A DNA stretch of 64,000 nt from Corynebacterium singulare. GTDB lineage: Bacteria > Actinomycetota > Actinomycetes > Mycobacteriales > Mycobacteriaceae. The position numbers and the translations under genes are program-made. A model generated the notes under the pieces. That model made no database searches, was not told the origin of the DNA, and saw nothing but the letters and a program-made list of their open reading frames with translations. The stretch covers positions 1,661,993 to 1,725,992 of the forward strand of contig NZ_CP010827.1 in the NCBI RefSeq assembly GCF_000833575.1, written 5' to 3'. How positions within the stretch are numbered: position 1 is the first letter of the stretch; each line of letters opens with the position of its first letter. Shown one piece after another: positions 1 to 8,549 of this stretch.

Positions 1-726
1 CAAGCACTCATTGACGCAGGGCTGCACTACATTTTGTCGGTGAAAACCCCCACCGTGCCAGAGGTAATTGAAACCTGGCGGCGGGAAAACCCCGGTGAAG
101 ACTACACCCACGGCCAGATCTGGACACAAGCCTCGGCAAGCGATGGGCGCAAACACACAACCCCGAATACGGTGACGCATTACCAGTACTCCCACGATCG
201 GGCTAGGCGCAGCCTGCGCGGAATCAAAGAGCAAGTCGCAAAAGCTAAACGGGCTGTTGACGGCGATATCGCTATCAAGCGTAACCGCTATATCGATCTT
301 TCCGCTCCGAACAAGAAGGTCAACTACGCTCTTGCTGCCAAACACCGAGCCCTAGCCGGAATTAAAGGCTATGAAACCGACCTGACCGCTCTTGACGCCC
401 AGGAGGTTATCGGGCATTACCGCAGGTTATTCAACATTGAGAAATCGTTTCGGATGTCGAAATCAGACCTGAAAGCACGCCCAATCTACGCCAGGAAACA
501 AGACTCGATCACAGCACATCTCAATATTGTGATGGCAGCACTAGCCGTGGCCCACCTGATGGAGACCCGCAGTGGTCAATCCATCAAGCGCCTCGTGAGA
601 ACACTCAAGAAATACCGCAGCTTTCAACTCGTCATTGGTGACGAAACCATTCACGCCGCCGTACCACTCCCGCCCGACCTCACCGCCACCATCCAGGCAA
701 TCACCGGCCACGAACTTCCGCACTAA
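1..726 (+). CDS. IS1634-family DDE transposase, C-terminal part (cut by window start)
   Basis: The frame is open from base 1, so the gene starts outside the window; about 241 C-terminal residues are seen. Near the end lies IEKSFRMSKSDLKARP, the Y-R-E-K type signature that carries the catalytic Glu in IS4/IS1634-related transposases, followed by an Ala-rich helix typical of the C-terminus (AHLNIVMAALAVAHLMETRSG). An arginine/lysine-rich middle (ARRSLRGIKEQVAKAKRAV) fits DNA binding. The family cuts and pastes its own insertion sequence. No frameshift is visible in this part, so the element could be intact. The IS right end cannot be defined here because the left end is not in view. Confidence 0.85.
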   Translation, partial: QALIDAGLHYILSVKTPTVPEVIETWRRENPGEDYTHGQIWTQASASDGRKHTTPNTVTHYQYSHDRARRSLRGIKEQVAKAKRAVDGDIAIKRNRYIDLSAPNKKVNYALAAKHRALAGIKGYETDLTALDAQEVIGHYRRLFNIEKSFRMSKSDLKARPIYARKQDSITAHLNIVMAALAVAHLMETRSGQSIKRLVRTLKKYRSFQLVIGDETIHAAVPLPPDLTATIQAITGHELPH

Positions 727-728
727 AT

Positions 729-745
729 TGGCCTAAGTCAGGCCA
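729..745. terminator. Short hairpin after the transposase gene
   Basis: TGGCCT and AGGCCA form a perfect 6-bp stem with a 5-base loop a few bases behind the transposase stop codon. No T-run follows, so it may be a weak terminator or part of the IS end. Confidence 0.3.
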
Positions 746-959
746 TGAGTAGTGGCGTGTGCTCGGGGCGACGGCCTTCGGCAGGGAGCAGGGCCACGAC
801 AGCTAGCGCGGCAGCACCCGCTCCTGGCCCAGTTGTGAGCACTGAGAGCAAAATCCCAACGACAAGGCGATGAACACAAGCACCAGCGCCTGCAACGACC
901 ACGGATTCGGAGCTGGGTACGCTTCCTTCTGCGGCGGCGCGTTGGGTTCAGCACCTACA
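745..959 (-). pseudogene. Possible decayed small membrane protein gene
   Basis: Two minus-strand frames look protein-like and join at about 850: one reads AEPNAPPQKEAYPAPNPWSL then a hydrophobic stretch ALVLVFIALSLG; one base-shift later the other continues with ILLSVLTTGPGAGAAALAVV and ends at a TGA near 745. Together they would make a Pro-rich tail plus two membrane segments. Neither frame alone is a convincing gene, so this may be a frameshifted remnant between the IS and dhaM, or chance. No family was recognised. The rest of 727-1080 shows nothing else. Confidence 0.25.
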
Positions 960-1080
960 AGAGAACACTGCTGGGTTACGCATCACGCCTTAGGTAAATA
1001 TGCAGGAGGTCTCCTTCTTTGCGGGGGACGTTGTCCACTGTTCTGGTTCTCCCCTGCAGATCCGATGTCGCGTCGTGAGC

Positions 1081-1791
1081 CTAATCGTCGAGACCAGCTG
1101 CGATAGCATCGGCAATCTGATCGATGATTTCCTTGTCCCCTACAGCACCGCTCACCGTGATGGAAGCACCTTGAGTGGCACCGAGCGACATCAGCATCAT
1201 CGCCGAGTCTGCCTCGGCTTCTTCACCGCCGAAGGCAATGGTGATGTCGCCCTCAGCCTCCGCGGCGATCTCAGCAACCTTCGACGCGGGACGGGCGTGG
1301 AGTCCTGCTTCATCGGTCACCGTCACTGCGCGGGAATACTCACCGTCACTGTTCGTTCCACGTTCACTATCTGCTTCTGCAGATTTGGCGTCCTGTGGCG
1401 CAGCGAAAACCTCGATTGCCCTTCCTGCGGCCGCGGACACAGCGTCTAGATCGTCACCTTGCTGGGCGGCGGTAGCAGCAGCGATGGCTGCTTCCACCAA
1501 CGGGGCATCAACAAACCGAACCGAGTCATCCTCTAGGAACTCAAGTACAGATTCCACAGTCATCGTGGCCGATCCCAAGTCAGTGAGCACAACCACACCT
1601 AAGTCTTGTCCAAGGACTTCCTTAATGGCTCCTTCAATGAGGTCATAAGACGTGCCGATTCCGCCGCCCTCGAGGCCGCCGGCAGCGCGGATTGTGACAT
1701 CGGCCGCCATTTGGGTCGAAAGCTCCGCCAAGCCTTCTGCGAGCTTTGCCGAGTGTGACACCAGAACAAGTCCTACTATTGGCTGGGCCAT
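1081..1791 (-). CDS. dhaM: DhaM, PTS phosphoryl donor of dihydroxyacetone kinase (EIIA-HPr fusion)
   Basis: Passes phosphate from the PTS to the ADP held on DhaL. Residues 1-130 form the mannose-type EIIA domain with His13 in LVLVSHSAKLAEG and the conserved LTDLGSA. Residues 155-236 form an HPr domain with active His165 in GLHARPAS. There is no EI-like third domain as in the E. coli protein, so this is the short two-domain form and must be charged by EI. It starts 2 bases after dhaL ends, so dhaKLM is one operon. The HPr domain is distinct from the free HPr at 35.2 kb. Assignment is firm from both active sites. Confidence 0.93.
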   Translation of the reverse strand: MAQPIVGLVLVSHSAKLAEGLAELSTQMAADVTIRAAGGLEGGGIGTSYDLIEGAIKEVLGQDLGVVVLTDLGSATMTVESVLEFLEDDSVRFVDAPLVEAAIAAATAAQQGDDLDAVSAAAGRAIEVFAAPQDAKSAEADSERGTNSDGEYSRAVTVTDEAGLHARPASKVAEIAAEAEGDITIAFGGEEAEADSAMMLMSLGATQGASITVSGAVGDKEIIDQIADAIAAGLDD

Positions 1792-1793
1792 GG

Positions 1794-2450
1794 CTACGTC
1801 TCCTGTCCCGCGGTCTCGGCAGCATCGGCCGCCGCGGCAATGAAGAGAGCCGTGGATGCGGCACCTGGATCCTTATGCCCAACCGAGCGCTCGCCCAAGT
1901 AGGATGCTCTCCCCTTGGTGGCAACCATCGGGACAGTGGCCTCCGCGCCCTCCGCTGCAGCCTCTGCTGCAGCGCGCAGAACTTCCGCGGGGTTGTGGCC
2001 GGCGTCGGCCGCGTGACGGGCGGCGCGTGCGGCTGGTGCCCACGCGTCCACCATGGTCTTTTCCCCTTCTGTGGCCTTGCCGCGAGTTGTGATTCCCTCC
2101 AGCGCAGCTTCGATGATGCTTGCTGTTGTCGGAGCGTCGAGGTCACCGGTACCAGCGGCTTTGGCAGCACGCAGGAAGGCTGTGCCCAGTAACGGGCCGG
2201 ATGCACCGCCGACCGTGGACATAAGGGTTTTAGCGGTGAGTTTGAGCACTTCAGCGACGGTGGAGCCGTCCGCGGTGGTCTCGTCGGTCACTGCGCCAAC
2301 GACGGCTCGGAAGCCACGGTCGACGTTTTCGCCATGGTCACTATCACCAATCACGCGGTCAAGTTCGATGAGCTCCTCGCGGTGCTCGTGGGCAGCGGCA
2401 GCACAGTTATTTATCCACGCCTGTGCCCAGTCAGTTGAAAGGTTGGTCAT
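1794..2450 (-). CDS. dhaL: DhaL, ADP-binding subunit of dihydroxyacetone kinase
   Basis: DhaL keeps a tightly bound ADP/ATP and moves the gamma phosphate to dihydroxyacetone held by DhaK. The Mg-ADP site is visible as DRVIGDSDHGENVDRG (Asp31, Asp36, Asp38, His39), and the nucleotide-binding glycines as STVGGASGPLLGTAF. Length (218 residues) is normal for the all-helical DhaL fold. It lies between dhaK (2-base gap) and dhaM (2-base gap), which suggests translational coupling. Asp/Ala-rich helices at the C-terminus match the family barrel lid. Confidence 0.93.
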   Translation of the reverse strand: MTNLSTDWAQAWINNCAAAAHEHREELIELDRVIGDSDHGENVDRGFRAVVGAVTDETTADGSTVAEVLKLTAKTLMSTVGGASGPLLGTAFLRAAKAAGTGDLDAPTTASIIEAALEGITTRGKATEGEKTMVDAWAPAARAARHAADAGHNPAEVLRAAAEAAAEGAEATVPMVATKGRASYLGERSVGHKDPGAASTALFIAAAADAAETAGQET

Positions 2451-2452
2451 GG

Positions 2453-3454
2453 TTACACTCCTTGGCGTAGAGCAGCCGTGTGGCAGGGGGCGTCGAAAAG
2501 GGCAAGGTCGTCGTCGTCAGCGCGCATGATGCTGACAGAACAGCCCGCCATGTCAAGGCTAGTGACGAAGTTGCCCACGAGAGAGCGCTCAATTGTCACG
2601 CCGATCTCCGTCAGGCGCTGAGACACGCGGCGATAGACCACGTAGAGCTCGGAGGCTGGAGTGCCGCCCATACCATTCACTACGACGATGGTGCGCTCGC
2701 CTTCCTTGAGTTCTAAGTCCGCCACAATCGGGTCCAAGAGGTGGTCAGTGACATCATCAGCGGAAACAAGCGGGATTTCCTTGCGTCCGGGCTCGCCATG
2801 GATGCCAACGCCAAGTTCAACCTCGTCATCACCCAAGTCGAAGGACGGCTTGCCCACGTGCGGGACGGTACAGGCCGTCAGTGCTGCGCCCATGGTAGCG
2901 GTGTTCTCCACCACCTTCTTTGCCACCTCAGTCACCGCAGCGATGTCATCGCCGCGCTCCGCCGCGGCACCGGCTAGCTTTTCCACGAGGAGGGTGCCAG
3001 CGACGCCACGGCGACCGGCGGTGAACGTGGAGTCTTCAACAGCCACGTCATCATCAACAATGACCTGGCTAACCTCAATGTCATCGAACTCTGCGAGTTC
3101 GGCAGCTGTGTCAAAATTGAGGACATCGCCGGTGTAGTTCTTCACGATGTAAAGCACACCCGCGCCTGCATTGACTGCTTCGGTGGCAGCTTGGATGGCA
3201 TCGGGAGTCGGTGAGGTGAACATGGCCCCCGGTACAGCGGCATCCAGCATGCCGTGCCCCACAAATCCTGCGTGGAGCGGCTCGTGCCCAGAGCCACCTC
3301 CCGATACAATCGCGACCTTGCCGTCGTTCTTCTTGTCTTTACGGGCAACGAAAAGCGGATCCGTCGCGCGCGTGACGATGTCGCTGTGTGCGAGGGCAAA
3401 CCCCTCAACCGATTCAGCAACGACGTTCTCAGGTGAGTTGATGAGCTTTTTCAT
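2453..3454 (-). CDS. dhaK: DhaK, dihydroxyacetone-binding kinase subunit
   Basis: Binds dihydroxyacetone covalently and receives phosphate from DhaL to form dihydroxyacetone phosphate, which enters glycolysis. GGGSGHEPLH (residues 52-61), NYTGD with Asp110, and GIHGEPG with His219 (the hemiaminal-forming His) are present. An upstream in-frame ATG would add 12 residues, but an AAGGAG site 7 bases before the ATG at 3454 supports the MKKLINSPENV start used by the family; the ATG just before it (3457) is 3 bases closer to that site. First gene of the operon; its leader lies in 3455-3595. Confidence 0.93.
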   Translation of the reverse strand: MKKLINSPENVVAESVEGFALAHSDIVTRATDPLFVARKDKKNDGKVAIVSGGGSGHEPLHAGFVGHGMLDAAVPGAMFTSPTPDAIQAATEAVNAGAGVLYIVKNYTGDVLNFDTAAELAEFDDIEVSQVIVDDDVAVEDSTFTAGRRGVAGTLLVEKLAGAAAERGDDIAAVTEVAKKVVENTATMGAALTACTVPHVGKPSFDLGDDEVELGVGIHGEPGRKEIPLVSADDVTDHLLDPIVADLELKEGERTIVVVNGMGGTPASELYVVYRRVSQRLTEIGVTIERSLVGNFVTSLDMAGCSVSIMRADDDDLALFDAPCHTAALRQGV

Positions 3455-3595
3455 CATCCATCTCCTTGGAGTTTCTTTGCCCTGAGGCACATGTTCAGGA
3501 TGATGCCGAGCTTACACGCGATACAATAAGTAACACCGTTCACTTCGTGGGGCCTGAGATACCTCTGCACCGTCTTCCAGTGCCTTAGATAGGCG

Positions 3596-5401
3596 TCACC
3601 ACTTCCGCAGATAGTCAATTCGCTCGCGTAACTGGTCTGCGTCGCACAACGCGGTGGGCGGCCCACCGCAGGCCTTGCGCGCCTCCGTGTGAATCGCGCC
3701 GTGGGGACGGCCAGTGCGCTGAGCGGTGATCGACACGACTGTGTTGAGTTCCTTACGAAGGGCCGAGATCTCGTCAACAACGCCAGCGTCGGAACCCGCA
3801 GTGCTTGGCGACGTCCCCCCAGCACCCCCTGCTGCCCGATTCTTCGGGGCATGCGGAGTGCCATAGAGCTTGCGACGCTGCTCCGCGGCAGCCTCTGCAG
3901 CCCGGCGCGCCTTCTCCTCTGCCTCGCGGCGGTCCATTTCTTCCGACTGCTTCTTGCGAAGGAGATCCTTGACCTGGTCAGCGTCAAGGAGTCCCGGAAT
4001 TCCGAGGAAGTCCTCGTCCTCATCGGTGATGGCCCCTGTGTTGAACTGGGAGCCGTTGTAGAGCAGACCCGAGAATTCTGCTTCGGCGCCAAGGGATTCG
4101 TAGGAGGGTTCGAGCACGTCAGGTTCGGACTTCTTTTGGTTGGCCTCTTCGAGTAGCTCATCGTCCCAGCCTTCCTTGTCGGGGTTCTTCTCCCCTCCCA
4201 GGACGTGATCGCGTTGTTTCTCCATGTTCTCGGCCAAGCCCAACAAAACGGGCACGGAGGGCAGGAAGACGGAAGCGGTTTCGCCCGGCATGCGGGAGCG
4301 CACGAAGCGACCGATGGCCTGGGCGAAAAAGAGCGGGGTCGAGGCGGAGGTGGCGTACACGCCCACGGCGAGGCGGGGAACGTCAACACCTTCAGACACC
4401 ATGCGCACAGCCACCATCCACTCGTCGGTGGACTCAGAGAATTCAGCAATGCGTGCCGAGGAGCCCGGGTCATCAGACAGAATCACCGAGACCGGTGTGT
4501 TGGAGATCTGTTTGAGGATCTTGGCGTAGGCACGGGCTGTCGTTGTGTCGGTAGCGAGGACGAGTCCACCGGCGTCCGGCATATTGCGGCGCATCTGCAT
4601 CAGCCGGGTGTGCGCAGCGTGTAAGACGGTGGGGATCCATTCGCCCTTGGGGTCGAGGGCCGTGCGCCAAGCGCGGGCGGTCTGCTCCGGGTTGAGGATG
4701 TCCCCTAGGCGCGCTGCGTGTTCCTCGCCGGCGCTATCGCGCCAACGGGATTCGCCCGAGTAGCTGAGGAAGACAACGGGGCGCACGACGCCGTCGGCAA
4801 GCGCATCGCCATAGCCATACGTGTGGTCGGAGCGGGAGACAAGGTGGCCTTCCCCATCTTCCTCATAACGCACAAACGGAATCTGCGAATCATCTGAGCG
4901 GAAGGGAGTACCCGTCAAGGCCAGGCGGTGCTCGGCGTCGTCATAAGCTTCGCGCACACCGTCACCCCAACTTTTCGCGTCACCTGCGTGGTGAATCTCA
5001 TCGAGGATCACCAACGTGCGCCGCGCCGAGGCCACCGCGCGGTGTTTGTAGGGGTGCATACCCACCTGTGCGTAGGTCACCACGACTCCATCCATGGCAG
5101 GATTCACGCCAGAAGAGTTGGTGAATTTCGGGTCTAGCGCCAGCCCCACGCGGGAGGCAGCTTCGGACCACTGCACCTTGAGGTGTTCCGTTGGTACGAC
5201 CACGATGACGCGCTCGACGGTGCGGTCCGCCATGAGTTCGGTGGCTACGCGCAGGGCGAAGGTGGTCTTACCTGCGCCCGGTGTTGCCACCGCCATAAAA
5301 TCCTTCGGCTTGGCGGCAAGGAACTTATCCAGTGCCGCGCGCTGCCACACACGCAAAGAACCGTTATTGGCAAATCTTCGTGCTGATGACTGTGTTGACA
5401 C
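3596..5401 (-). CDS. SF2 DEAD/DEAH-box helicase of a conserved actinobacterial type
   Basis: A superfamily 2 helicase related to the restriction ResIII group. Walker A is TPGAGKT (40-46), motif II is DEIHH (134-138, a DExH box), motif III is LTGTPFR (162-168), and a QAIGRFVRS motif VI stands in the second RecA domain near residue 370. After the motor come an acidic/Arg/Ala-rich coiled segment (MDRREAEEKARRAAEAAAEQ) and a C-terminal piece with RTGRPHGAIHTEARKACGG. No methylase or nuclease domain is attached, so it is not a classical restriction gene. The same gene sits near DUF3039 and sigB in other corynebacteria. Substrate unknown; DNA or RNA remodelling is inference. Confidence 0.8.
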   Translation of the reverse strand: MSTQSSARRFANNGSLRVWQRAALDKFLAAKPKDFMAVATPGAGKTTFALRVATELMADRTVERVIVVVPTEHLKVQWSEAASRVGLALDPKFTNSSGVNPAMDGVVVTYAQVGMHPYKHRAVASARRTLVILDEIHHAGDAKSWGDGVREAYDDAEHRLALTGTPFRSDDSQIPFVRYEEDGEGHLVSRSDHTYGYGDALADGVVRPVVFLSYSGESRWRDSAGEEHAARLGDILNPEQTARAWRTALDPKGEWIPTVLHAAHTRLMQMRRNMPDAGGLVLATDTTTARAYAKILKQISNTPVSVILSDDPGSSARIAEFSESTDEWMVAVRMVSEGVDVPRLAVGVYATSASTPLFFAQAIGRFVRSRMPGETASVFLPSVPVLLGLAENMEKQRDHVLGGEKNPDKEGWDDELLEEANQKKSEPDVLEPSYESLGAEAEFSGLLYNGSQFNTGAITDEDEDFLGIPGLLDADQVKDLLRKKQSEEMDRREAEEKARRAAEAAAEQRRKLYGTPHAPKNRAAGGAGGTSPSTAGSDAGVVDEISALRKELNTVVSITAQRTGRPHGAIHTEARKACGGPPTALCDADQLRERIDYLRKW

Positions 5402-5551
5402 GGTCAGCGACTATCCCCCTCTAGTTATCCCAAAATCCCGAAACTATGTTGATTTTTCTGCGCAGGTGTGAGCCTCGTGGAACTGCTCATACCCGAAGCA
5501 CGTTCCCTCGTACCTGACAACCAGATGCTCCGCGCAGGGAACGGAGGCACT

Positions 5552-5803
5552 TTAGCGGCGGCGCAGGCTCTTGTATTCGCGCTCGCAGTCAGGACACACG
5601 GGTGAACCAGGCTTGGCTTGCTTGGTCACCGGGAAGGTCTCGCCGCACAGGGCAACGACGTACTTTCCGTTGACCGCGGAATCGAGGATCTGGTTCTTCT
5701 TGACGTAGTGGAAGAACTTCGGGGTGTCATCACCCGTGGACGTATCCTCACGAACATCTGGACGTTCAATAGTCTTAGTCGTCGTACTCACGCCCCCTAT
5801 CAT
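5552..5803 (-). CDS. DUF3039 zinc-ribbon-like protein
   Basis: A small protein of 83 residues (79 if the GTG at 5791 is the start, which has a G-rich stretch directly before it). Residues from KFFHYVKKNQILDSAVNGK onward match the actinobacterial DUF3039 family, with a Cys pair pattern C-G-E-T...C-P-D-C that could bind one metal ion. It is transcribed toward the helicase, with a 150-base gap that holds no gene. Function is unknown; linkage to the helicase is conserved among corynebacteria to my knowledge. Confidence 0.75.
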   Translation of the reverse strand: MIGGVSTTTKTIERPDVREDTSTGDDTPKFFHYVKKNQILDSAVNGKYVVALCGETFPVTKQAKPGSPVCPDCEREYKSLRRR

Positions 5804-5851
5804 GCCGTATCGGTATCGAAGTTGGCGAGTCCTCCCGCTACCCTAGTGAGC

Positions 5852-6304
5852 ATGACCCCAACGAACTCGCGCGATAACGCAGACCTATCCCCACAATCGG
5901 GGCGGAAACGTGGCCGAGTGTTTGGGCGTGAAACCCACCTCATCACCTCGGCCAAACTCGCCCCTGGGCAGGATCGGCATCGCCGCGAGGTTATCTATTT
6001 TGTGCTGCAGTTCTTGCGTATTCCTTCCCTTATCCTTGCGGGAATTATGGCCTACGCCTGGCAGTGGTGGATTCCGGCCGCGATTGTCGTAGCCGTTACG
6101 TTTCCCCTGCCATGGATTGCCGTCGTCATTGGCAACAGTCGCGGCCAGAAGAAAGACAAGCGTGAAAAGTCGGTGTACAAACCTGCTCTGGCACGCCAGA
6201 TGGCGCAAGCTCAGCGGGAGCAACTGGAGCAGCGTGCACGCGGAGCGCTGCCTGACGCTCAGCAGGCCTCGACACCGGACACGATTGACCATGATGATGA
6301 ATAG
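5852..6304 (+). CDS. DUF3099-like small membrane protein
   Basis: 150 residues from ATG at 5852. Basic N-terminus, a conserved LITSAKLAPG segment, then two hydrophobic stretches (about residues 45-62, 64-85) separated by AWQWWIP, then a basic and Gln/Ala-rich tail ending in acidic residues. This matches the DUF3099 layout of actinobacteria: two membrane helices with both ends inside. It diverges from the DUF3039 gene with only 48 bases between them. Function unknown. A longer upstream reading is open but would overlap the divergent gene and was not used. Confidence 0.7.
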   Translation: MTPTNSRDNADLSPQSGRKRGRVFGRETHLITSAKLAPGQDRHRREVIYFVLQFLRIPSLILAGIMAYAWQWWIPAAIVVAVTFPLPWIAVVIGNSRGQKKDKREKSVYKPALARQMAQAQREQLEQRARGALPDAQQASTPDTIDHDDE

Positions 6305-6334
6305 CCAGCTCGTTACTGAATGTAAGGATTGATC

Positions 6335-7912
6335 TTGACCACGCATGATTCCTCACCCTTCGGCCCAGCCATGAATCCGGATCACCCCGTCGCGGAGGTG
6401 GCCACGGAGCTGGCCCACGCGCTTAGCAGCGCGGGTTTTACGGCCGACGGCATCGCTGGGCACCTAGGCCCTGAGTACACCGAAGCTTTACACCGCGGAG
6501 AGCCTGCAGCTGTAGCGCTAGGCGCGAGCGGCGATTCTGGTCTAGATCACCTCATCCGTATCTTCGTACTGCACGAGCACGTGCCAGCGACTCTTCTGTC
6601 TGATGTCCTTGGGGCCCGCTTGGCCGCCAAGCTTCTGGATTCGGGGGTGGCCGAAACCGACGAACACGGAACCGTGTTCGTGGCCTACGACATCCGCCCG
6701 CATGTCATCGTAGGACGCAACCGTCTGGTGTTCTCTGATGTTGATGCCTCCCTTGTTGATCATGTTCCGGGGCCCGATCATGTGCTGGGAGTAGGCTCGG
6801 CCAGCCTCTCCCTGCTGCATTCAACGCCGACGTCCCCTGTGAGCTCTGTGCTGGATCTGGGCACCGGTTCTGGAGTGCAGTTGTTGGGTCAGCTGGATTC
6901 TGCCGAACGCATTGTGGCCACGGATGTCCATGAACGCGCCCTCGACCTAGCACGCGCCACAGTCACGGCTGCCGGGGCGACTCAACGCGTGGATCTGCGG
7001 GGTGGTTCCTGGTTCGAGCCCGTAGCTGGCGAGCGTTTCGACCGGATTGTGGCTAACCCACCCTTTGTTGTGGGCCTGCCGGAGGTCGGCCATGTCTATC
7101 GCGATTCGGGGCTTAACCTCGATGGTGCAAGTGAACTTGTCGTTTCGCAGGTTACCGAGCACCTCAACCCGGGTGGCACGGCCCACCTGTTAGCCGCATG
7201 GGTGCACCAGGGTGAGGAGTCCTGGCAGCAGCGCGTCGCCTCGTGGCTGCCGGACACCGGAGTGGCGGCGTGGATCATTCAGCGTGACGTTGCCGATCCC
7301 GCACTGTATGTCTCCACGTGGCTCACCGATGAGTCCGTCGATGTCCGCAGCGCTGAGGGCCGAGCCCGCTCGCGCGAATGGCTGCAGCATTTCCACGACA
7401 ATGAGGTCACTGGTATCGGATTTGGTTTCGTGGCTATCCAGCGCATTGGGGATGATGAGCCTTCGGACATTTTGGCTGAAGATATGTCCCAGCCCGTCGT
7501 CGATCCGTTAGGCCCGGAGGTTGAGGAATACTTTGCCCGTGTGGAGTGGCTGCGCGGTCTGGTGCCTGGTGAATTGGAAACCAAACACGTGCAGCTACGC
7601 CCTGGCGTGGCCCGTGAGGACATCGCCCTACCCGATACCGAGATAGGCATGGGTTTTGAGCGCGCCGCGTTGCGCCTTACCCGGACCGATGGCCCACGCT
7701 GGCAGCATGACATCGATGAGCACCTGGCCGCCATCGTTGCAGGCTTGAACCCGCAGGGCTTGAGCATCGGCGAAACCATCGGGCTCTACGCCGCGGCGCA
7801 AGGCTATGACGAAGCTGCGCTTGTCGACGCCGCCCTTCCCGCCATCGTCGACCTCATTCGTCACGGCTTGCTCATCCCCACAGAACTGCTGGCTTTTAGC
7901 AACACCGATTAG
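6335..7912 (+). CDS. Class I SAM-dependent methyltransferase (N6/N5-type, NPPF motif)
   Basis: 525 residues from a TTG at 6335 placed 6 bases after AAGGA; the TTG at 6329 is too close to that site. Motif I is VLDLGTGSG (172-180), motif IV is NPPF (241-244), which marks enzymes acting on planar amide or exocyclic nitrogen, as in PrmC/RlmG. An N-terminal region of about 150 residues and a C-terminal winged-helix-like region (FERAALRLTRTDGPRW to the end) flank the catalytic core. Target could be rRNA, protein Gln or DNA; I cannot decide. It follows the small membrane gene by 30 bases and precedes dtd by 44. Confidence 0.8.
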   Translation: MTTHDSSPFGPAMNPDHPVAEVATELAHALSSAGFTADGIAGHLGPEYTEALHRGEPAAVALGASGDSGLDHLIRIFVLHEHVPATLLSDVLGARLAAKLLDSGVAETDEHGTVFVAYDIRPHVIVGRNRLVFSDVDASLVDHVPGPDHVLGVGSASLSLLHSTPTSPVSSVLDLGTGSGVQLLGQLDSAERIVATDVHERALDLARATVTAAGATQRVDLRGGSWFEPVAGERFDRIVANPPFVVGLPEVGHVYRDSGLNLDGASELVVSQVTEHLNPGGTAHLLAAWVHQGEESWQQRVASWLPDTGVAAWIIQRDVADPALYVSTWLTDESVDVRSAEGRARSREWLQHFHDNEVTGIGFGFVAIQRIGDDEPSDILAEDMSQPVVDPLGPEVEEYFARVEWLRGLVPGELETKHVQLRPGVAREDIALPDTEIGMGFERAALRLTRTDGPRWQHDIDEHLAAIVAGLNPQGLSIGETIGLYAAAQGYDEAALVDAALPAIVDLIRHGLLIPTELLAFSNTD

Positions 7913-7956
7913 GCCCCGGTCTGAGTGAACACCAAGGTAGAAAGGAACCTTAAAGT

Positions 7957-8430
7957 ATGCGCGCTGTACTGACCCGCGTGTCCGAAGCCTCCGTCACCGT
8001 CGACGGTGACATCGTAGGCGCCATTAACTGTGCAGATACCGGAGGAATTCTGGCTCTTGTTGGTGTATCCCGTGAGGACGTGGAAGCCGATTCGAGCACT
8101 GACGCCACTGGCCCGTCCTTGGCCGAGCGTATGGACACCATGGCCCGCAAAATTGCGGAACTGCGCATCCTCGACGGTGAAACTAGCGTCATCGACGCGG
8201 AGGCTCCGGTACTTCTGGTGAGCCAATTCACGCTGTATGGCCGCACCGCCAAGGGCCGTCGCCCCTCTTGGTCCGATGCGGCACCTGGCGATGCCGCTGA
8301 ACCTGTCATTCAGGGAGTGGCTCAGCGTCTGCGCGATCGAGGCATTCACGTCGAAGAAGGACGCTTCGGCGCACTGATGCGAGTCTCCTCAGTCAACGAA
8401 GGTCCCTTTACTGTGCTGGTTGAAGTGTGA
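7957..8430 (+). CDS. dtd: D-aminoacyl-tRNA deacylase
   Basis: Removes D-amino acids from mischarged tRNA in the cytosol. The signature SQFTLYG (89-95) and the Gly-Pro pair of the cross-subunit motif (NEGPFTV, Gly149-Pro150) are present, and length (157) is that of other Dtd proteins. An AAAGGAA site stands a few bases before the ATG. It is the last gene before the stress promoter of sigB. Confidence 0.93.
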   Translation: MRAVLTRVSEASVTVDGDIVGAINCADTGGILALVGVSREDVEADSSTDATGPSLAERMDTMARKIAELRILDGETSVIDAEAPVLLVSQFTLYGRTAKGRRPSWSDAAPGDAAEPVIQGVAQRLRDRGIHVEEGRFGALMRVSSVNEGPFTVLVEV

Positions 8431-8485
8431 TTTACACCCCCAAATGGGCCTAGTGCGGCGGGTGTCCTAACAAATTTTCGCTCTC

Positions 8486-8512
8486 GGGAACTAACCGCGC
8501 TTAAGCGTCGTT
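8486..8512 (+). promoter_or_regulatory. SigH/SigE-type promoter of sigB
   Basis: GGGAAC at 8486-8491 and CGTT at 8509-8512 are 17 bases apart, the form known for SigH/SigE promoters of actinobacteria. The start would be near 8519, about 30 bases upstream of the sigB ATG, with an AGGAGG-like site at 8538. No second housekeeping promoter was obvious. Confidence 0.7.
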
Positions 8513-8549
8513 GTAGGGGTGTACCAGGCCGCAACTTAGGAGGCATGAG

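Noticed and set aside
1332..1357. GGGAAT-N16-CGTT match inside dhaM
   Set aside because: It is antisense within a coding region, has spacing 16 and no gene downstream in the right direction.
870..1449. Plus-strand open frames over the IS-dhaM gap and dhaM
   Set aside because: No ribosome site, composition like antisense frames, and they run across the well-supported dhaM gene.
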